A stretch of 64,000 nt of DNA, taken from Diphasiastrum complanatum (taxonomy: Eukaryota > Streptophyta > Lycopodiopsida > Lycopodiales > Lycopodiaceae). Shown in pieces: positions 1 through 64,000 of this stretch (positions are counted from its first letter, which is position 1; every line of letters starts with the position of its first letter). The position numbers were made by a program, and so were the translations under genes. The notes under the pieces are model-generated. The model was given only the letters and a program-made list of their open reading frames with translations, did no database searches and was not told where the DNA came from. The DNA is taken from NCBI GenBank assembly GCA_029204225.1, contig CM055093.1:32375777-32439776 (forward strand). Reading direction: 5' to 3'.

Positions 1-378
1 TATTTGCTCTCATTTACAACAGACCTTCGATTATGTCAAGTCTGCTATGTTTAACTAAAGAAAACAGAAGTTTGCACGCTGCAATCTCATCAGGGAAAAT
101 AACTCAGCATTTCAGGAGATAGCCTTTTACCTTTGCACAATATTCATGGATCAGTTAACCATTTGCATTTATTTGTACACTTCAATGTGAATATGACTTT
201 GAGTGGCACTGGCACGTGAAAAAAATTAAGACACATGAAAATCATGTAATGTCAATAACGTGAATGAATGTACTTACATAACAATAAGATCAATGAAGCA
301 TACGTAGGTGCTTATATTGTTAATGTGAACGAAGCTAGGTGACACCATAAGAATCATGCTTAGTAATTCTACGGGCTC
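1..378 (-). other. 3' UTR and downstream flank of the nucleoside hydrolase gene
   Basis: This stretch follows the stop codon on the minus strand. It is AT-rich and holds no open frame of note. A minus-strand AATAAA (tttatt on the plus strand at 168-173) lies about 205 nt after the stop and is a plausible poly(A) signal. The end of the transcript itself cannot be seen from sequence alone. Confidence 0.4.
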
Positions 379-60201
<59,823 letters not shown>

Positions 60202-60840
60202 CTGCACAATAAATGACAACCCACAAGCAACATGGAGGATCGTCAATAGCCATGACCGTTGCTTATGAAAACATATCAAGACTTTGAAAATAAACATTTA
60301 TGCCAACATGTTTGCATTGAAGTCTAAACTTTGCAAACTCATTGCAAACTTCAATTTTTATGATAGAAAGTCCTATGTGAAACATTATTTTAATTGTAAC
60401 ATCCATGGAAATTTGAATTTTGTGAATGTGATGTTTCAAACTTTGAAGTCTACTACATGTTTTGAAGCTCCTAAAACTACCCTATAAAAATTCATGTTAA
60501 AATTTTCTTCCATGAATGTTTACAAACTTATGACTTTTGTCAAACTTAAAAACACAGTATTTGGCTTTTTCCACCATCATCATCATCATTCAACTGCATT
60601 ACAATCTGCATCACCACAACATCACCACTTTGTAGCTTGTCTTCTTCAACAAATAATTTCACATATAATGTGGGTTCCATAGTGAGTAGCATAAAGAATA
60701 ACCTGCCACAGGTGTAGGAGGTTACAAAACCTGGAGTAAATAGATTATTGCTAGCTGAGTTAGAGCTTGTTAATAAGAGTGTCAACAAAAGGTAGCCACA
60801 TAAGGAGCTTATCCTAACTGTAAATCAGGCCCAATCTCCT
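60202..60840. other. Unassigned intronic sequence
   Basis: AT-rich with a short CAT repeat (60571-60590). No coding or element match was seen. Confidence 0.45.
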
Positions 60841-60844
60841 CGGA

Positions 60845-61070
60845 CTTTGGGACCTCTTCTCTCATTTCCAAAAATCCTTAGTCGTTTCACATCGCTCATT
60901 GGACACAAACCAATTTCCTCACCACATCCCTTCACTTTGCCGCCCCATTTTCTTTCCCATCCAAGAGACATGAACCCAATTTTGAGCACACACTCAATCG
61001 GAATACTTGGTATGGCAAAGAGTGCCATCATTTCCATCTCCGTATGATCCAAACTATGAACTTGTCGGCT
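60845..61070 (+). mobile_element. LINE fragment I: endonuclease-RT linker
   Basis: Plus-strand frames read LTTSLHFAAPFSFPSKRHEP and NTWYGKECHHFHLRMIQ, a close match to fragment H. It abuts a gypsy chromodomain tail. Confidence 0.65.
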
Positions 61071-61084
61071 GATGGCCTTGTATT

Positions 61085-61935
61085 GTTTTAGGAGCATGGG
61101 GAGGTGATGCATGGACTAGCGAGAGTATTGGATTGGAGGCAGAGACAGTTGAGGAATCGTTTGCTCCGTGAGTACTGATTGCATGGCATGGACGACCTCT
61201 CAGTGATGCTACCTGGGAGACCGCGCATGGATTGCATGCATAGTATCCAGAATTTGCCATCAAGGACGATGTCATCTGAGGAGGGAAGGGATGTCACATG
61301 TACTTTGAATCACTTGCCCAATGTAAATTGTAAATTGTAATTATTAGATTGTAAATGGCTATCACTGGCCTGTGGAGACAGTTGTAAATTGCAATGTAAA
61401 TATCTATTTAGTGACTAATTCCGAGATGGCCAAGGGGGTACTAGGTCTCATGAGAGTCTGCTAGACTGACCTCCCAAAAAGTAGGAAGGGTTGACGGGTC
61501 AACGTGACACATGTCATATGCTCACTGGGACACTTGGTCCAATGCATGAGTGACACTTGTCGGACGGTCAATGGAAGGGTCAAAGGACATGTCATATGCT
61601 CATTGGGACACTTGGTCTAATGCATGAGTGACACATGTCAGAGTGTCCACCTGCTAGCTTGCCTGTGTCAGGGTACTGCCAAGTGCCAAGTGTCGACTGT
61701 GCATGGAGTTTTCCATGTGTCGACGTCAGGATGTGTCAGGGTTAAGGGGTTATAGTGTGACCCTTGCCAGGCATTCCCTATCGTATTCTTATGTAGCTAT
61801 GGTTGGGAGGAGACTTGCAGCAGAGCTCTCATGTTTGCTTGTTGATCTATGTACATTCTCTTGAGATTAATAAAGTGACAAATTTGCTAGGTAATTCTTT
61901 GTATTTACTTAGGGTTTGTGAGCTTGTGTATAACA
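61085..61935 (+). mobile_element. Gypsy chromodomain tail, polypurine tract and 3' LTR (G7)
   Basis: Frames read RQLRNRLLREYLIAWHGRPL then SDATWETAHGL, a chromodomain. GAGGAGGGAAGGGA at 61278-61291 is a polypurine tract, and TGTCACATG at 61292 starts an LTR that ends near TATAACA (61935). Inside the LTR, ACATGTCATATGCTCA occurs at 61509 and again at 61587, part of a 78-bp direct repeat. Confidence 0.75.
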
Positions 61936-61939
61936 GCTG

Positions 61940-62600
61940 CCCCTTTTACTTTATCACATGTATTCAATGAGTCAACTTGTTTCCCATTACTGAGCAGACC
62001 TACACACAAGCAGCACTTACTTCATCTCAGCACCTTCATAGTCAGGGCTATCAATTATCCTGGTTTTCCCATGCCTCTCATGTACTTGACGCACTTGCCA
62101 TTTCTATCATTGGTTTCCATCGGCGAGCACTCATGATTACATCAGGGAGTTTCTATATAGGGCATATCTTGATCAAGCATGGCATGGCTAGTTAGGGGTC
62201 AAACCCAACTACTATCGAACTCACTTTTTGGAGTCAGATACAGCAAGGTTCCTAATTCTACATGACTATTTGTTTTTAGGATTATCTCATGGCCTTGGAT
62301 TCACATTGGGACAGCTTCGATTCTCATCACATCAACTTGAACTTGAGATTGGATGCTTTTAGGGTCCACTGAGGGAGGAGAGGATTCGCCAGTTATGTTC
62401 CTTAAGTCAGGTGGCGTCCAAGGATCAATTCCTATTTGGATGCCCAATCTATTACGAGATTACGGGGAGATATCACTAGCGATCTGAGATGTTATAGCAT
62501 ATGAGGATCCACATTGTGTTGCATCATGATAAGGGAGATGTCTCTACTACAACATGATTTATGTCAATCAACTCTACAGAGTCCCTTTAACGCAGCTCCG
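61940..62600 (+). mobile_element. LINE fragment J: C-terminal region
   Basis: Pieces read QLSWFSHASHVLDALAISII and a Cys/His motif, RQLCSLSQVASKDQFLFGCP followed by YYEITGRYH, matching the motif of LINE C at 6110-6190. No 3' hairpin or tail was found. Confidence 0.72.
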
Positions 62601-62653
62601 TAAAGTCCCTTCAACATACAACTCCAAATTATATCCTTCTTCTCTTGTAGGAG

Positions 62654-64000
62654 TCACCAATAAAGCCACAATTGATCTAGAGCTAAGCTATGAAAGCATC
62701 ACATAAGTAAGACTTAACTCTAGAAAGCAAGAAAGAGAGAGATTAAGGAGACTAAAGAGAGAGATCAATATCATCAGCTGAATAAAAGACTACAATGCTG
62801 CCCTATATATACCCCACCATGAACCCCAAAAATAGAGGGAGGCAGAAAATTTGGAGGCAGAATAGTGTGCATCCCAATAGGAGGATCCCCACTCCAAATC
62901 AATATGACCAAGTCCTAAAAATGTGACCAAATAGGGCCCAAGGCCAGTACATGAATAAAAAGGGCCCATAGGCCTGCTTATGCATAATAAAAAATAAAAG
63001 AATGGACGCGGCAAATGTAATGAGCCGAGTCCATAACTCTCCCCTGCAAAAAAACAAAGCCCTCCACCGGCTAGCAAGCATAATGACTATCTCAAAAACA
63101 ACAATGTAAGTACGCTAAATACTAAAAAAGGATGAACTAATGGAAATACTGATGGAGAGGACATAAGTCGTCACAACAGATACCCCACAAGCAGCATACA
63201 AATGTAAAGCAAGTACTAAGCAACATCTACAGTAATGTGATGTAGATGCAAAAAAGAAATAGGCATGGCTAGCCGAATCATGAGGTAGAAGGAACATCTG
63301 CAACGATATTCGTGGTAGATGAAATAACCAAGGCCATGAGGGTTGGAGCCTGATCTGCCAATAATGGTGTATGATAATAAACATCAATAGGCTCCCATGT
63401 GGCCTCCTCAATAGGACGACCATCCCACTGTACCAAAAACTGAACCTGTTGTCGGCGCCGACTATGCTGAAGGCGAACCTGGTGAATGGCAGCTGGTAAG
63501 AAAGGGAACAGATCAAGATCAACATCGTGACGACGAAGGAACATCTCAGTCGCGTCATCTGAAACCAAGCAATATGGAACAACTAGGAATGCCAAGTAAC
63601 CAGAAGAAGATCAAGCAGCAACCAGGAATGCCAAGGTATCCGTAATGCCCGAGATAGTAGAGGAGTAGCCCAAAAGATAGGGACATCATACCAAGGTATC
63701 CAAAAAGCCCGAGAAGGTAAATTGCACAGCAACGAGAAGAAAATAAGGAAACTAGAAAAGAGATGGACACTCATCGCGAATAGCCGCATCATACACGTAA
63801 CCATCAACCATATGTGCAAACTCAGTGATATAGGTGCCCCAAGAAAAGATCGCAACATCGGAAGACCAACATCAAGGAGTAGGAACATAAGCAAGATGAC
63901 AAGCACGCTGTAATAGCATGGAAAACCAAGCGATAAGCCAGGAAACATGGAGCATAAAGAGATCATCCTGACAAAGGATAGCTAGAATGGAGAAATGTGC
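62654..64000 (-). mobile_element. RT-less gypsy element G6, 3' LTR and chromodomain end, runs off the window
   Basis: The LTR at 62654-63033 matches that of G3. A purine-rich stretch precedes it on the minus strand (AGGGGAGAG). The chromodomain frame (about 63595-63278) reads FLRRHDVDLDLFPFLPAA and VQWDGRPIEEATWEPIDV and is better preserved than in G3. Beyond 63583 the Trp-rich region follows (WHSWLLLDLLLVTWHS, PWYDVPIFW). The rest lies past 64000. Confidence 0.82.

Overview
This is nuclear DNA from a vascular plant with a large, retrotransposon-rich genome. The introns of 7 to 22 kb packed with old LTR and LINE elements look most like a gymnosperm, but the species cannot be read from the window. 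There is essentially one host gene. It lies on the minus strand and fills almost the whole window: a plant nucleoside hydrolase of the uridine/inosine-preferring URH1 type. Eight of its exons are recognisable at 60086-60201, 57794-57853, 57157-57342, 56909-57013, 49224-49320, 37364-37471, 14717-14852 and 379-487. All seven internal introns are GT-AG, the reading phases match at every junction, and the pieces encode 304 residues ending in a normal stop. Only the first exon, which should carry the DTDPGI part of the active site, was not found and probably lies beyond the right edge. The coding part is 917 nt of 59,823 nt (about 1.5%).

Layout from left to right, which is 3' to 5' of the host gene. 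1-487: 3' flank and last exon, with a long TG/AG microsatellite just upstream of its splice acceptor. 1.8-8 kb: a run of LINE fragments sharing a 3' hairpin and pyrimidine-repeat tail. 8.4-14.5 kb: an old plus-strand Ty3/gypsy element, itself hit by a copia element and by a solo LTR with a 5-bp target duplication. 14.7 kb: exon. 16.4 kb: a hAT-like MITE with an 8-bp target duplication. 17.7-22.8 kb: a gag-pol gypsy element with 5' LTR and primer site, broken at several points. 23.2-23.7 kb: a minisatellite. 24.0-32.4 kb: a nested block in which a minus-strand LINE is split by gypsy sequence containing a two-LTR element. 33.4-36.7 kb: a further gypsy element with a chromodomain. 36.7-37.2 kb: a LINE ending 141 bp from an exon. 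39-43 kb: a degenerate gypsy. 45-48.5 kb: a copia element hit by a LINE and a solo LTR. 50.8-56.7 kb: gypsy and LINE pieces. 56.9-60.2 kb: the compact 5' exon cluster. 60.8-64 kb: more gypsy and LINE tails.

The most novel signal beside the giant gene is a Ty3/gypsy family seen at 25031-30416, about 53.3-56.1 kb and 62654 to the right edge. It keeps gag-like and protease regions, and where preserved a chromodomain, but has no recognisable reverse transcriptase, RNase H or integrase core. In their place is a tryptophan-rich region with repeated IWHSWLL.IAW units that stays in the same frame in two copies. It shares its 5' leader, gag and primer-site context with the gag-pol element at 17.7 kb, so the two look like a non-autonomous and autonomous pair. 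Boundaries of degenerate elements are approximate throughout.
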